In this document: positions 13,601 through 25,983 of the stretch, in pieces | Layout: each line of letters begins with the position of its first letter | Numbering within the stretch: position 1 is the stretch's first letter | Assembly: GCF_036320965.1 (NCBI RefSeq) | Contig: NC_092258.1 | Location: 2,938,501-3,002,500 of the forward strand | Length of the DNA stretch: 64,000 nt | DNA from: Panulirus ornatus | Taxonomy: Eukaryota > Arthropoda > Malacostraca > Decapoda > Palinuridae | Direction: 5' to 3' | Translations under genes and position numbers: made by a program | Notes under the pieces: model-generated | Databases searched by the model: none | Seen by the model: the letters and a program-made list of their open reading frames with translations, nothing else | Told to the model about the DNA's origin: nothing

Positions 13601-14180
13601 AGGTCCCTACCTATAACATTCGGCAGAACGAAAAACTACACCGAATGTGGAATGTTTGCACCTTTACGTTCGCCATAAAACTGCCTTCGACCTCAATTGG
13701 ATTTGTTTAGGAACGATATAGAATATACAAGTGTGAAGATTCTTTAGTTAAACACAGCCGATATAAATTGATCTTTGTTACAAGCCACAAAAGCAAATGA
13801 ACAACTTTGATAAAAGAAGATTGTGATGGTTTCAGTTGATACTTTCTGCCCTTTAACACATATACGCCCATAAAGTCAGACAGTTGTGCTCTACTGTTAA
13901 TGCTTATAACATCTTTATTCAAATAATTTTGGTCTGAAACAAGTATTTAATGTACCTCCTATGTTGTCAGGAACAAGTCTGAGTCCATATTGGACTTGAC
14001 CGTTACCGAACTTCGCCTGCTTACGCCGCGGGTGAAGTTACCTTCCTGTTAGGTTTGTACAGGATTGTGCTAGTGTTACAGACCGCAGTAGCACACTTGC
14101 AACAAGTTATTTAATGTGGGTAAAGTTCACGATGATCTCAAGTTCTTCATATAGTTCTCTAAGAACAACTTAAGTGTCAT
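10651..14180. other. Unassigned intergenic sequence
   Basis: About 3.5 kb of mixed, moderately AT-rich DNA. I found no frame above 71 codons, no splice-bounded exon I could support, no RNA gene and no array. Confidence 0.4.
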
Positions 14181-14560
14181 TATAGGCCAATATCCGCACG
14201 TAACGTCATGTCGAAAGCAGTCGAGGGCGTCATCTTCAATTCGTTAAATGACTATATTATGCAAAACGAACTTCTCTATTAACTGTAATCCGTGCTCCGT
14301 CCTACCCACTCACCCGACACCAGTTTGATCTGTCGTCACGGTCACATCAAACGGGAGTGTGATCAGGGCAATTACACAGGTTCTGTTATGCTTAGCTTAG
14401 AGATTACCTTTGATACCGTAAACTATGCTGGACTGATAAACAAAAACTGAATGCTATCGGTATGAACAATGATTCTGTAGACTGGCTCAAGTCTTTGTGA
14501 ACTGGTCGCAAACAAACAACCATAGTGAATGGTCCAGATATCCTTTTAAGATACTGGTAC
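14181..14560 (+). mobile_element. Reverse transcriptase fragment of a second LINE type (jockey/CR1-like)
   Basis: One frame reads YRPISARNVMSKAVEGVIF, then continues through LNDYIMQNELLY, two in-frame stops, SVLRPTHSPDTSL and KRECDQGNYTGSVMLSL to TFDTVNYAGLINK. A one-base frameshift then leads to KLNAIGMNNDSVDWLKSL and TGRKQ. These are the ordered landmarks RPIS..SK..E, Q-S..R..HS..T, the FD..N aspartate region and L..IG...W of non-LTR reverse transcriptases. The catalytic DD region is not present. It differs from the LINE at 0.3-2.0 and 46-47 kb. Confidence 0.8.
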
Positions 14561-15329
14561 GAATTGTTGGAACAGTTAACCAATGCTAATTAAACGATTC
14601 CAAATTAAAAATTCTAGAACAGTTGTTAAAGGGCATCTCGTGTCTTAAATCTTACTGGACAGTCAAAACTGCTTTATATATTGTCATCTGCTTTAACACG
14701 CACTTAACTCTTGTTAATAAACAGGTACGCGTCATATCTATAATTTTTTCTAAGTCAATCGTTAATAAACAGGTAAGCGTCATATTTATAAAATTTTCTG
14801 TCAATCGTTGTGCGTGCCATGTTGTCTGTCACCCACTTCGTAGAAGACCTGTGGAAAGAATTATCTAATGGTTTCGGGGATTATCCTCTGCAATTATTTC
14901 CATGTTCTATAATGTTTGGAAATTATCCTCTGCAAATATTTCCATGTTTTATAATGTTTTTCGCGCAAATTAAATCATATTACGAAAAGATACTGTTTCT
15001 TGTCCTTCTCACGTCGACGCTGCTTTACATAACAACTGTAACCGTTGTCGTAACTCATCAGATACAGCGGAAAGAGTTAGGATGCAAATGAGGTACGTGT
15101 CTCCCTGTCACTGTTAAACTGTCTAGTTCAATTTATTCTGAAAATATGAGACAGCAACTTTGCTGTACACTTTTGTCGAGAATCATGTATCTCTTTAATA
15201 ATGAAAAGTTTAACTTGTCAGAGGAAGCACTGAATACCGGGCGAGAAATCTGTTCAACAGCTGGAAAAAGTAATTCTTTTTTACCTCTGAAATAAGTTCA
15301 AATCAACAAATCATCCACAAAAATTCCTT
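14561..15329. other. Unassigned sequence
   Basis: Two short imperfect duplications are visible: GTTAATAAACAGGTA near 14714 and 14761, and GATTATCCTCTGCAA near 14879 and 14920. Nothing coding was recognised. Confidence 0.4.
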
Positions 15330-15610
15330 AGCTCACATTTCATCCACACACACACACTTCCTTATCTAACATCTCATCCTACACACACTTCTTATCAAAC
15401 ATCTTATCCACACACGAACACTTTCTTTATAACCTCTCCGCCACACCCGCATTCCCTTATATAGCATCTCATCCACGCAAACTTTGCTAGCATCTCATCT
15501 ATACACGCTTCCTCATCCATCACATTCAGTAACACCTAAATCTCCATCTCATCTACGTACACAAACACCTCATCCACCTGCTAAATCTCTTCGTCCACAC
15601 CTACATCTTA
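15330..15610 (+). repeat. Degenerate ~30-bp repeats
   Basis: Variants of CTTATCAAACATCTTATCCA followed by CACAC-type sequence recur about eight times. Boundaries are approximate. Confidence 0.6.
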
Positions 15611-17435
15611 CCCTATAACCTCATCCTAGCAAATTTCCATTATAATACCGATTCACCAATCTAATTTTTTTCCCTGACAGCATTTCCTCCGAAATTCGAC
15701 ATTTTTTTTTTTTAGTTCATCCTTCACCCAAGCTACTGCGTTTTCTGTGACACGGCGCAGTTGGCTGGCCACCAACCGCCGCGCTGGGCTACTAGTTCCA
15801 ACAAGATTATAAAATATGGACTGAATTTGAAATCAAGCTGCACAGCGGCTGCTGTGATAAGAAATACCGGGCTCAATTTTGTATCGGTGCCTTTCTTTTC
15901 ATTTCGTTGGGCTACGTCAAATCTCTTGCGTTGGTGGAACTGTATAATATGCATTTACCTGACGAAAATCAGTACCAAGAAATCTAATATCCTAACGTAC
16001 CTTTACACTTTTCTAAGTAGGAAGCTACAGGTGGAATACAGTTCAACTAATTACGACGAATTCAATAATATAATTCTTCATCTATGCAGATGTTAGAACT
16101 TCCGCGCCGTAAGGTACATACCCGCAGCCTCGCCGCTATGTCCCATACCCGTACCCATAAAAGCTAGGTCACATTCGACCACACAGTCGCGTCACATCTT
16201 CGAATATGGGCCTAGGATCGAGGATGTGCATGTCTTCTCAATAATTTTAACCCAGATTCTGTAAGTGACAGCAAACACCTGATATTAAGGGTTTATTAAG
16301 ATAATGTTCTAGCCGCAATCTAATAATTTTCGTCCATTACGTCAGATAGCTCCTAACCTAACCAATCTTTCCTCACTATCCTGTGCTAACCTACTTTTCT
16401 ACTGCAATGGAGGGTAATGCCGGGCGACCAGCTTCAAGCGGCGTAGTGGTCGGGATAGGTGTGGGTGAATAAGCACCGGGCAAGTACTTCCTACAAGTGA
16501 TACGAGGCCCTGCTGCGCAACAGAATTTACTTCAAACTCAATGGCCTATGTCAAAACACACATACAATGACGCTGACCGGCCGAACAAATCACCTGTCAC
16601 CAGCCAGTTGCACACCGACCATCGGACGGGAATAGTTGCAACAACACCCGTATCTGAACCCTTATGGAAGAACGGACAAAAGCTAAAGAAAGTCTAAAAT
16701 GTCTGTTCGTCGGTACCTATTTAGTTCTACCCGTAAATTTACAGGTAAATACAGGTACTCTTCTGACTCTATGGTTAAAGGAACTCTGATGTCAGGTTTT
16801 TATCAACAAAATGATCGTGCGCAAGCTAATTTGGATAGCCATCCAATATACGCATCGATTTTTCTGAGTTTATTAACTATGCTGAATTGCTAATCATGAA
16901 GAATTCAATCATATGCAGAAGCTAGAACTGAAGCGCCCATACAGTATATGTATCCGTCACCTCCCAACAACAGAGACGTCCCGTATCCTAAGTACTGGGT
17001 CACGGATGCTTCCGCACTCTACCTCTCGCAAGAGATTATTCCAGAAGTTCATCACTCTGTTCAAAATAATATTTCCTTTATGTGCAACCTTGAGTGTTCC
17101 TCACACATGCTACTACCACTAGTGTCATTTCAATATCAACGAAACCGACGCTCCTGGGCACTGGCATAGCCAGGGGGTTGGGCAAGTGGGACGGGAACCA
17201 AGGTTAACGTCACAGCGCTTTAAATGCTTACTGAACCGAGCTGCATTGCTGAAATGATGTACTTATACATTAAAGTTTACCCTCTAAATATGTGGATTGC
17301 TTAATTCTGGGTATGGCTCACCATTCCCCTTCCCCACCAGAAAAAACGCTACGCTAATATCTTTATAACCTCCGTAATATCCCCATCTTCATATTGAAAA
17401 CCCGAGTTTTGGTAGACATGTATGCTTTACTAACA
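15611..17435. other. Unassigned intergenic sequence
   Basis: Small overlapping frames only (up to 111 codons at 15761-16096), none with a recognised domain. Confidence 0.35.
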
Positions 17436-17600
17436 CCAATGTTCGTTAAACCTTAAAAGGGCTCGTTTATGTCAAACGTTTAAAGCCTATGTTAATTTTT
17501 TAAAGCCTAATTTACGTTAAACCTTTAAAACTTAATGTTAAACCTTTAAAGCTTAGTTCATGTGAAACCTTTACAGCACTGAGGATGTAAAACCTCCCTA
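17436..17600 (+). repeat. Degenerate repeat of a TTAAACCTTTAAAGC phrase
   Basis: About five diverged copies of GTTAAACCTTTAAAGCYTA, at roughly 30-bp spacing. Confidence 0.6.
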
Positions 17601-19100
17601 TAACTTAATAAGTTCAGTTAAAGTATTTATATATAACAATTTTGATTCAATCAAGAAACATTGCGGAACTCCATCTAACTCTTCCGGCAACACTAATGAT
17701 CAACCACTGACAATAACCCTCCGCCTTCAAACATAAATAGAACATCCAAAAAAAATCTTAATTTCCTATTCCATAGAACTGTATAGTACTCCACAGTACT
17801 TTATCAAAGGGCCATAAAATCACTCCTACAACCTCCTACAGATTGAAAGCGATCGTCAAACTACCCGTCTATGTTTACATCAAACTCACCAGGGATGGTA
17901 ATGACTACTGGGTGATCCCGTAACAAGTGCTGCTGGATGTGCGTCCTTCGTCTTCATTTGCTTCAAAATATGAATATGTCTCAGAACAGATGAAATGCAG
18001 TAATATCCTCAGCTCGATAGATCTCTCCGTCTCACAGGGAGGTGTTCAAATCACTATACACAGGCGTAGTTTCCTACGTTAGAGTTCGAATAGGCACAAA
18101 CTTAACGTCCTCACTCCAACGCTGCCAAGCGAGCACTAACGTCCGCTGCATACGGAAACCCTGGGGCATGCCGGAAGTGACCGAAAATGGCCTAATTACG
18201 CTTTCGATTTTGAATAGAATTGAAATGCACGAAATCTAGTGTTTATCGGGGTTTACTATAACTTTATGTTTATCAAATGTGATGCATGTAATGTTTTGGG
18301 AATATTATTTTACGTTCTTTTAAGGAATTACATACAAATACGTAGGAGTTGGGTTAATGAGTGCTTCCACGATTAGTAATTTTTCATAATCAATGGTTTG
18401 TTTTCATACGTTACGTTTAGAGAAATATGAAACATTTCATTGTTTGTAAACACGACGTTTATGGAGTAAATCCATCGAGAAGGTACATTTATAATACTCT
18501 CTATTATCAGTTTTTTCAGTTTACTGATTATTAATGTTACTTTTCTTTCTATTATAAGAAAATTGAATATTCATAGGTAAAGTATTTAACCTGGGCGAGA
18601 AAATGAATCTGCTCCAGCAGGTAGGCTGGTATTTGACAGAGTTGATCTGTTCAATTTCAACAGCCATCCATAATGACGTGGAGGCCCTATGTTAAGGGAG
18701 AAGGTAAAATTGAAGAGCCAAGGCTTATTGCGTTGTAGTTAGATGCTAGAGGACAGAATGATGAGAATTTATCGAAGGTGGAGGAGGTTTGGGGTGAGGG
18801 TAGGAGCTAAGGCGAGGCAGTGGAGGGTGGATGAGATACAATTGACATCAGACAGTCGTGGGTTGACTGTAAACATGAGGGATGGAGGATGGATGACTGA
18901 TGTCTACTGGGTGCGGAGCGAAATTAGAGGTCAGAGTTGATGCGAGTTGTACCTGTTGGGTGCTGGTGTAGGGTAAAGATAGACAGTCGAATCATCCGGC
19001 TGGACCATAGTTTATTGTTACTGCAGTATCTACACACTCAGTACCACGGACAAAGGTAAAGAGAGCGCCGTATAGGGGAGCTTACTAAAGTACATAATAA
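17601..19100. other. Unassigned intergenic sequence
   Basis: No supported coding region. A short (AAT)n-type tract lies at 19099-19112. Confidence 0.35.
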
Positions 19101-19129
19101 TAATAATAATTTAATACAAAGACTCCGTG

Positions 19130-19350
19130 GATGACAAATGAGCCTCCCTGCGCAGGCACCGCGCAGGAGGCGCGGGGGTTTTCTTGCGCACGGCCCCACC
19201 CTCGTCGGGAGAGTCCTCTCTGGCCTAAACCTGACACGGCGTTGCTTCTTCTTCACCCTGGAACCAAACCAGCGTCGTGAAGCCTTGCGTCCACGAGTGA
19301 CCAATGGCATTTGGTTCAGGAGCTTGACAAATTTATTTTTTTTCCCCACA
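19130..19350. other. GC-rich island with overlapping open frames
   Basis: It is markedly richer in G+C and CpG than its flanks. A basic minus-strand frame (19038-19349, Arg-rich) and a plus-strand frame overlap, and neither is recognised. It could be an exon, a UTR or a CpG-rich regulatory segment. Confidence 0.25.
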
Positions 19351-19492
19351 CTACATCTAACACATGAACATTTGTAACTACATAGTTAAGGACAAGAAAC
19401 GGAACAAAACCATCGAAGCATCAGCAAAGGTATTACATGCACAGAGAAGGTCTCGCCCCTGGCTTCACTCCTACTCAGACACGCAAACACGG

Positions 19493-19498
19493 ACACAC

Positions 19499-19555
<57 letters not shown>
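19493..19555. repeat. (AC)n microsatellite
   Basis: About 22 units after a short imperfect lead-in. Confidence 0.95.
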
Positions 19556-19558
<3 letters not shown>

Positions 19559-19629
19559 TGGCATGGATAAGAGGCTTCTCTCTCGTTGATGTACAACAAA
19601 TGTACCATCTTGAACACACACGATGGTGA

Positions 19630-22430
19630 CAAACTGATCACACTGAAAGGATTTTGGTTTGGGAGGTTGGGGGATGGGGGAGGGAAAGAGGGATTGAGGA
19701 TTGGAGGAAGGAAGGGGTGTGTGTGTGCAGCAGGACCATAGAAGAGGGGGGCTTCTTTAGACCCCCCCCTCCCTGGAGGATTGGCGACTGCGGCGTGGGA
19801 AAGGTGGGGGTGGGAAATGGGGGTTGTGGGGTGTGGGTGAGCGGGTCCGCAGTTGCCGTACATTATTCTGACACTGCAGCAGTACCAGGTACCAGTACCA
19901 ACCAAGTACCCGACCCTTAATGATTTATAAAGACGACAACATGACAACAACAGTCTATTTGAACACTACTTATTGATAATTCATACAATAGTACAAAGAA
20001 GATGGTTGGGACGTCTGCATTTATTATGTCTTTTAGACAACATATTTTTTAATGTACATAAAACTCGTATTTATTCTTTCTTTCTTTCTTTCTTTTGGCC
20101 ATTTTGATGGACACCAATCCGTATACCGGCCCGGCGAGATCGTCAGCTGTCCGACAGTCCGCTTGCGAGTGCGCCGTAGCGCGCGGACTGCGGCGTGTCC
20201 CTGTGGAAGACTGCGGGTGTGCAACGGGTGAGTGCGGCCTCAGGGGTGGGCCAGGCTGCGGCTGCGGCAGTGGCGTGAGGTATATGGGCAAGGCAACTGC
20301 GGTGCGCTCCGCCCAGAGGAGGCGCGACGACGTACTGTCCCCTGAGGCCGCGCCCTCTGTCCTGTGACTCCGACCAGGTCGGGTCGGGTTCAGGTTCAGG
20401 AGCAGCAGGTCACAGCTGCCGCCACACACCACAGTCACCACCCTGGCCGTTCGGTATTATGCTGACATACGTGGCGAGGGGCGTCGCACCGGCCACGCCC
20501 GCGGCCGCGTGCGAGCCGCGCTGCGGACGTCATCACTAGAGAACAGAGTCGGGGCGTAAGCGAGTTTTGGGAAGGGAGCCGACGAAGGAACGGGGGCGGG
20601 AGGAGGAGGGGGAGATAGCCGCCCTGTTTCTGTTGACGGCGCACTAGGGAGAGGGATGGGGTGGGGGTGGAATATGGGAGCGGTGTGCCCCGCGTGCGGT
20701 AATGGGCCACGGGAGTCGGGGAGGGAATGAGGGAGGGCGTGGTGTGGTGTCGTGTCCCGCATGTGGTGGCGGGGTGACTGGCGGGGGAGGGGGGGAGGAG
20801 CCGCCCCATGCTGATGTGGCGGGGTCGGGGTCGTTCAAGTGGTGCAGGGAGACGGCGGTGTCGATGGATGGGGGGTGAGTGGCACGTGGAGGGAGGAGGG
20901 AGGGAGACCAAAACACTGATGGAACTGGAAACCAACGGGTAGTCAGGCTTGCAGGGTTCTGGTGGATGGGTCAGCTGAAGAACAACTGGGAGTGGGAGGG
21001 GGGGAGGAGGTCAAGTGGCTTTGGTATAGCAGTCTGGGATGAGAGGGTGGTCGGGTGGGGGATGTGGGAGGTACTCGGCAAGCCCCCAGAGAGGGTGTGG
21101 GGACAGACGTCCATGTGAACCCCCGGAGAGCGGGACAGAGGGCTAGGGGGGGCTGTGGGCTAGCAGGTGTCTGGTCCAGGTCACACGGGTTAACGTTGGC
21201 CCGGCAGTTCGTGAGGGGGGGACTGTTGCTGCCCTGGCCCAGGGGGGCGCGTCCGTGATGGCTGGGTCAGGTCAGACCCTTGGGTAGAAAAACTAAACGT
21301 TTTGGGAACGCGGCCACCAGGTCCCCATGGAAGAGCCGAGAGAGAAAGAGAGAGGGAGAGAGAGAGTGAGATAGTGAGATAAAGAGAGTGAGGGGTGGTT
21401 TTAAATATAATATATATCTATATATCTCTATATTTCTTTCACAAGATGAGAGACCAATGGATAGAAGTCGATTTAGAAAAGGAGAGGACTATAGCTGTCA
21501 GAAGTCTTATCTGAGTACTATTTTAAAAGTTGATACAACGGAGAAATCAAGGAAATAATGCACTCTAAATGCTCAAAACGACAAGTTAATAATTAGGAAA
21601 ATTCACTAGGAACTTGTATTATCCTTTGTGTTTAATATTCCTGATACCGGTGGATCTGTCGGCAGACTATGGAACTTTGAACGAGGCAGGCGGTGGCGGG
21701 GAGAGGGTCGGCGGCGGCGGCGGTGGTGGTGGTGGGGGTGTTGGGGGCGGGAGGGGGGAATAGTGGCGATTTTGGCAGGAAATTGGCGGTGGTGGCGAGG
21801 GAAGTGTCGCCGGTGATGGTGGGGGGAAGTGGCGGTGGTGGTGATGGTTGCGGGATATGTGTTGTTGGTGATTGTTGGAGGGAATGATGGTGACAGTGGC
21901 GGTGGTGGCTTTGGAACTGTCGGAGGTGGTGATGTGGGGCTGTGTTGGGGAGAGGTGATGGCGGCAGCCTGCGGTGAGTGAGGGGAGTTTGAGGAGTGTC
22001 AGGGAAGTGGCGGTGATGGTGGGGAGGGGGGGGGGTATTCGTGGGGAAGTGGCAGATATGCTGGGAAAGGGGTGGTGACGTTGACAGGGGAAGTGGTGGC
22101 GGTGGCGGCAGTACTGGTATGGGAAATGGCGGTAGTGGGAGCGGATAGTAGTAGCAATAAGTAGCAGGGGTAGTGGCTGCGGTAAACAGTGGCAGTCATG
22201 GTGGGGAGGAGGGACGGAGGGAAGGGGAGAGAGTAGCAGTTATGACGGTAGAAAACAGGTTGTGGAGGAAAGGGGGTCACTTTGGTGGGGGTTTGTGGGG
22301 GAGGATTCAACTGTGGTGCCGGAAGAACTGATTTCATGGCAGAACACTAGGATGGTGTTGGTGGGCAAGGTGGAGTGGAACTAGGTGGAGTGGCGGATAT
22401 GGGATGGTCACAGCGGAGGGAGGGAGGGAA
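19630..22430. other. G-rich, strand-asymmetric region
   Basis: The plus strand carries repeated runs of GGG and GGTGGTGG-type sequence, densest at 20560-21240 and 21680-22330, with CpG-dense stretches at 20100-20550. Overlapping Pro-rich (minus) and Gly/Trp-rich (plus) frames are by-products. G-quadruplex potential on the plus strand is high. It lies 3-6 kb downstream of the zinc-finger stop codon and could include distal 3' UTR (AATAAA on the minus strand at 20070-20075), but this is unproven. Confidence 0.5.
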
Positions 22431-23559
22431 GGAGGAGGAAGAGGAGAAAGAAAAAAAAAATAACTTAATCATTGTCGAATCTGTGGAAGGTGTCCTTGTT
22501 CCAGCATGGAAATGAAGGAGGCCTTGCGTCAGGGGAGATAAACCATCAAATTTGGTTGAAGTGGGGGTTGGGAGGGGGATTGTCTATGTGAGCTGAAGAC
22601 TCAGTCATTGCGCTAGGGGGCAGACGAAAAAAAAAAAAGAAAATACTTTTTGACTGGGACGTCTGTACACCGAAAGTATTAACAATAAGAAAACTGGGGT
22701 CAGACTGCGTGTGTGTGTATGCTGTGGTATTTAAGATTGTCAGTGAGAACAACCCATTAATTTGAAAAAAAAAGTAATGAATTGGGTTGTGGTAAAAAAA
22801 AAAAACAATTATGAGTACTACCTTGGGTCTTGTTACGGAAAACTGGGTCTTGTGATAATCCGAGTTCTAAATTGGGAATTTTGACAAGAAATATAATCAA
22901 CTAGGTATCGTCATAATTGATGTGATAAGCTTGGATTTGTGGTTAAAAAAAATTGGGTACTAAATTGGGTCTTACGATTAAAATTAAAGCTAAATCGATT
23001 AACTGCACGGAAATCTTTTTTTCCTTTAACTTGGCTTAATCATACTCTTACTGGTATATAAGTAACAATAACTATTTCCAATCTCATGGGAGAAAAACTA
23101 TCAGATATTTAACGAAGGAAAACAAAAATCATATAACTGATAAAGAATTATAAGAGAACGACTTTTTTAAATTGCTGACATCAGGGATCTGTTGTGTAGG
23201 AATAAATATAGAATGAAACCAACAAAAAAAAAAGACGTCTTAAATAAATATTGTGTAGTCAACTATAACATGATAGGTATAAGATAAAACAGGGGTTTTA
23301 ATGATCAGGATTGTAGATAAGGGTTTGGCTCAGGGTGAAAGACTAGGTACGGTATTAGGGGAAGATGCTACTGGTGGACGAGTTAGGTCGAGGTTAGGTG
23401 CACTAAGGACGTGGTTGAGCGAGACGAAGAGGGAGGGTCAGTTAGGTTGAGCGCTGAGGTTTAAGACCGGGGTAATGGTGGAAGTTACTACCAGAGTTAC
23501 ACTAATCTTAGTAAAGAATCTAGAAAAGTTATGGTTTCGGATCTATTGCTACAGTCTAT
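22431..23559. other. Unassigned intergenic sequence
   Basis: A-runs and an AATTGGGT(C/A)TTG phrase recur loosely at 22775-22975. No coding evidence. Confidence 0.4.
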
Positions 23560-23574
23560 GAAGTAGTAGTAGTT

Positions 23575-23605
<31 letters not shown>

Positions 23606-23741
23606 CAGAGGTTGGAGTAGTTGCAGTTAGAGGGATAGCAGTCGTGAAAGTATTCGAAGAAGTAGTAGTAGTAGTAGTTGTTGTTGTAGTAGTAGTAGGA
23701 GTAGTAAAAGTAGGAGTAGTAGTAGTAGTAGTGGTAGTAGC

Positions 23742-23796
<55 letters not shown>
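23560..23796. repeat. (TAG)n/(AGT)n interrupted trinucleotide array
   Basis: A long GTA/TAG trinucleotide run with interruptions near 23605-23660 and a cleaner block at 23743-23795. It generates poly-Tyr and poly-Thr frames that are not genes. Confidence 0.95.
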
Positions 23797-24358
23797 TACA
23801 AACATTAATTGATTCTAGGACTATCGGTGGTGGGAACAGTAGCAGCGTTTAACGGTAAACTCTGATTGCAGGAACAGTCAACAGTCAATCGGTGTGGTCA
23901 GGAAGCTTTGAAGGCCAAAAAATCACAGAAAAAAAAAAGAGTTCTTCATGAAGCTATAAAAATCTTACTATTCAATCTGTACATCACTGAAAGTTATGGC
24001 TAAGTATACCACAATCATGACTCCAGCTAGACCCTAGTGGCTAAATTTGAGGTGGCCTTTTTTTCCAGTAGCCACCTCCCTCTGGTCCTTGCCTTCAAAG
24101 CTACTTGATGGGAAAAAATGTACACTTATTACAATATTGCGCAGATGAATCCTAATCAGAAAATCAGACACTTAAAATGTGAAACTGTATAAACATATTT
24201 TTTTTTTTAATAATTACACACGCGTAGGTACTATATGCATGAACTAAGATCAATATACATAGTTAACAATGATGGTACCTTTTCTGTCCAGTTTCTATTG
24301 GCGGCACAACACCAGCTCAGCTCTGTGTAACCTTCTCTTTAAAAAGAATTTTTTTTCC

Positions 24359-25605
24359 TTTATTCTTTCTTTCTCTGGTTTTCCGAAAGTGAGCATTTGA
24401 AAACCCAGAACAGTATGATGATCCACAGTGACACTTGAAGAACTTTGTTATGATATGAGCAAGAGACGAACGTGTCTTCCGGCGTGAGCTAGAGTGAAGG
24501 ATCCGGTGGATAATGCAGGCGTCACCCGGTGGAGGGAGTGTGGACGTCAAATCTCACATATCAAGTACTTCAGAGCTTCCTTTAGTTTTACCCTCGCCGC
24601 GGGGAGTGGACGCTGAAGGGGGGGTTGCTGTGGTTTGGTGTGGTCACCGCGGGCGGCGACCGGGCAATCCATGTGTGCCCCTGAGGGCGAGGCCAATGTC
24701 TTTAGCCTCAAGGGAGAGGAGGAGGAAAGGGGTTGGAGCGCTGCAGGGGCCCCTTGTAGAGTCTGCGGGACGCCGTACCACTGCCAGCCAGTGTGGCTGG
24801 AGGCACCCATACACGCCTCACTCACAGATCGAGAGGTTCATCCTTTTTAGATCTTGTTTGATTGTATGCTTTACATTAGGACCTTTTAATATTTTTTCCT
24901 ACACTCGGATGTGCAAAGCTTAACAAGCACCAACAAAGGTGCCGTATTATGCAATAAAATGTATAAAGATAATTTTCTATTACAGGTACACAATGACTGC
25001 AATCAAGTCAAGCCATGGAAGCAATATCAACTTATGGTATATATCAGCGCCTGCCTCACTGCATCAAATGAGGGCCACTGAGCCTGGAGGCGGGTGGTCT
25101 CCGAGGGTCCTTGGGCCCCCGAAATGCCGGGCCCTGCAGTGCCAGCTGCGACGCCACTCACAGGGCCCAACAGCTCAGCTTCTCTGTAGGTATCGAGTGT
25201 CACAGACCGCTGGTCCCTAAAAATTGCACTTAAAAGTAACTGTGAGGAACTGTCGGGAGGGCGACTTTGGAGCACCTGGGAGTTGACGGCGACGGTGGCA
25301 GGGCTAGGCAAAGGAGCGTCGACGGGGCCGCCCCAGCCCAGCCAAGTCCTCCACGCTCAGCCACCCTGTCTAACAACAACAACTCAAGGAACTAACACAG
25401 AGAAGTGATCATTAAATTAATACGTAGTTCCTGCGAGGAACCATTTCATTTTATCACAGCTAAAAATACGACAACACAACAGAACAAAGGTGGAACCGAG
25501 GCAATGTGACAGACAGACACACAGTCATGACACGTTCACCGTAGGACTAGTACAGGTGAGTGGCGGGGGTTGGTGCTCCCAAGCTGGGGGTAGGCTGGTG
25601 TAAGT
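24359..25605 (-). other. Probable 3' UTR of the zinc-finger gene
   Basis: This is sequence directly downstream of the TGA. Reading the minus strand, possible poly(A) signals are ATTAAA at 24885-24890 and AATAAA at 24359-24364. Another AATAAA lies much further on, at 20070-20075. Open frames here (for example 24513-24923 plus and 25027-25311 minus) have no recognisable domain and overlap on both strands. Which signal is used cannot be decided from sequence. Confidence 0.4.
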
Positions 25606-25942
25606 TCAGGCGCTCTGCTGCTGGGGTTGGTGCTGCGGGGGCGCAAGGGGGAACCCCAAGGGACCGGGCAGGGAAGTGGCCAGGGCGCGGGGGTCACCGT
25701 GCAGTCGCAAGGCCTGCTCCATGCGCATTTCCTGCAAGCGGATGGAGTCGGTGAGGTCCCCCTGGTGCTGCGGGGAGGGGCGGCCCTCGTGGTTCACCAG
25801 CCTTAGTGCCGCCTCTGCCTGGGCGCTTCGCAGAGCTGACTCCATACCGCCGCCCACGCCCATCCGTGGGTCACGCATGTCCCGCAAGTCGGGCTGGGGC
25901 GACCCCATGGGTTCAGGGGCCTGGTGGACATTCTGCTGCTGT

Positions 25943-25983
<41 letters not shown>

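Noticed and set aside
20435..20935. 166-codon Pro/Ser/His-rich minus frame
   Set aside because: Explained by the C-rich strand of a G-rich region; several frames overlap equally well.
23497..23805. Poly-Tyr/poly-Thr frames
   Set aside because: Translations of an interrupted TAG trinucleotide array.
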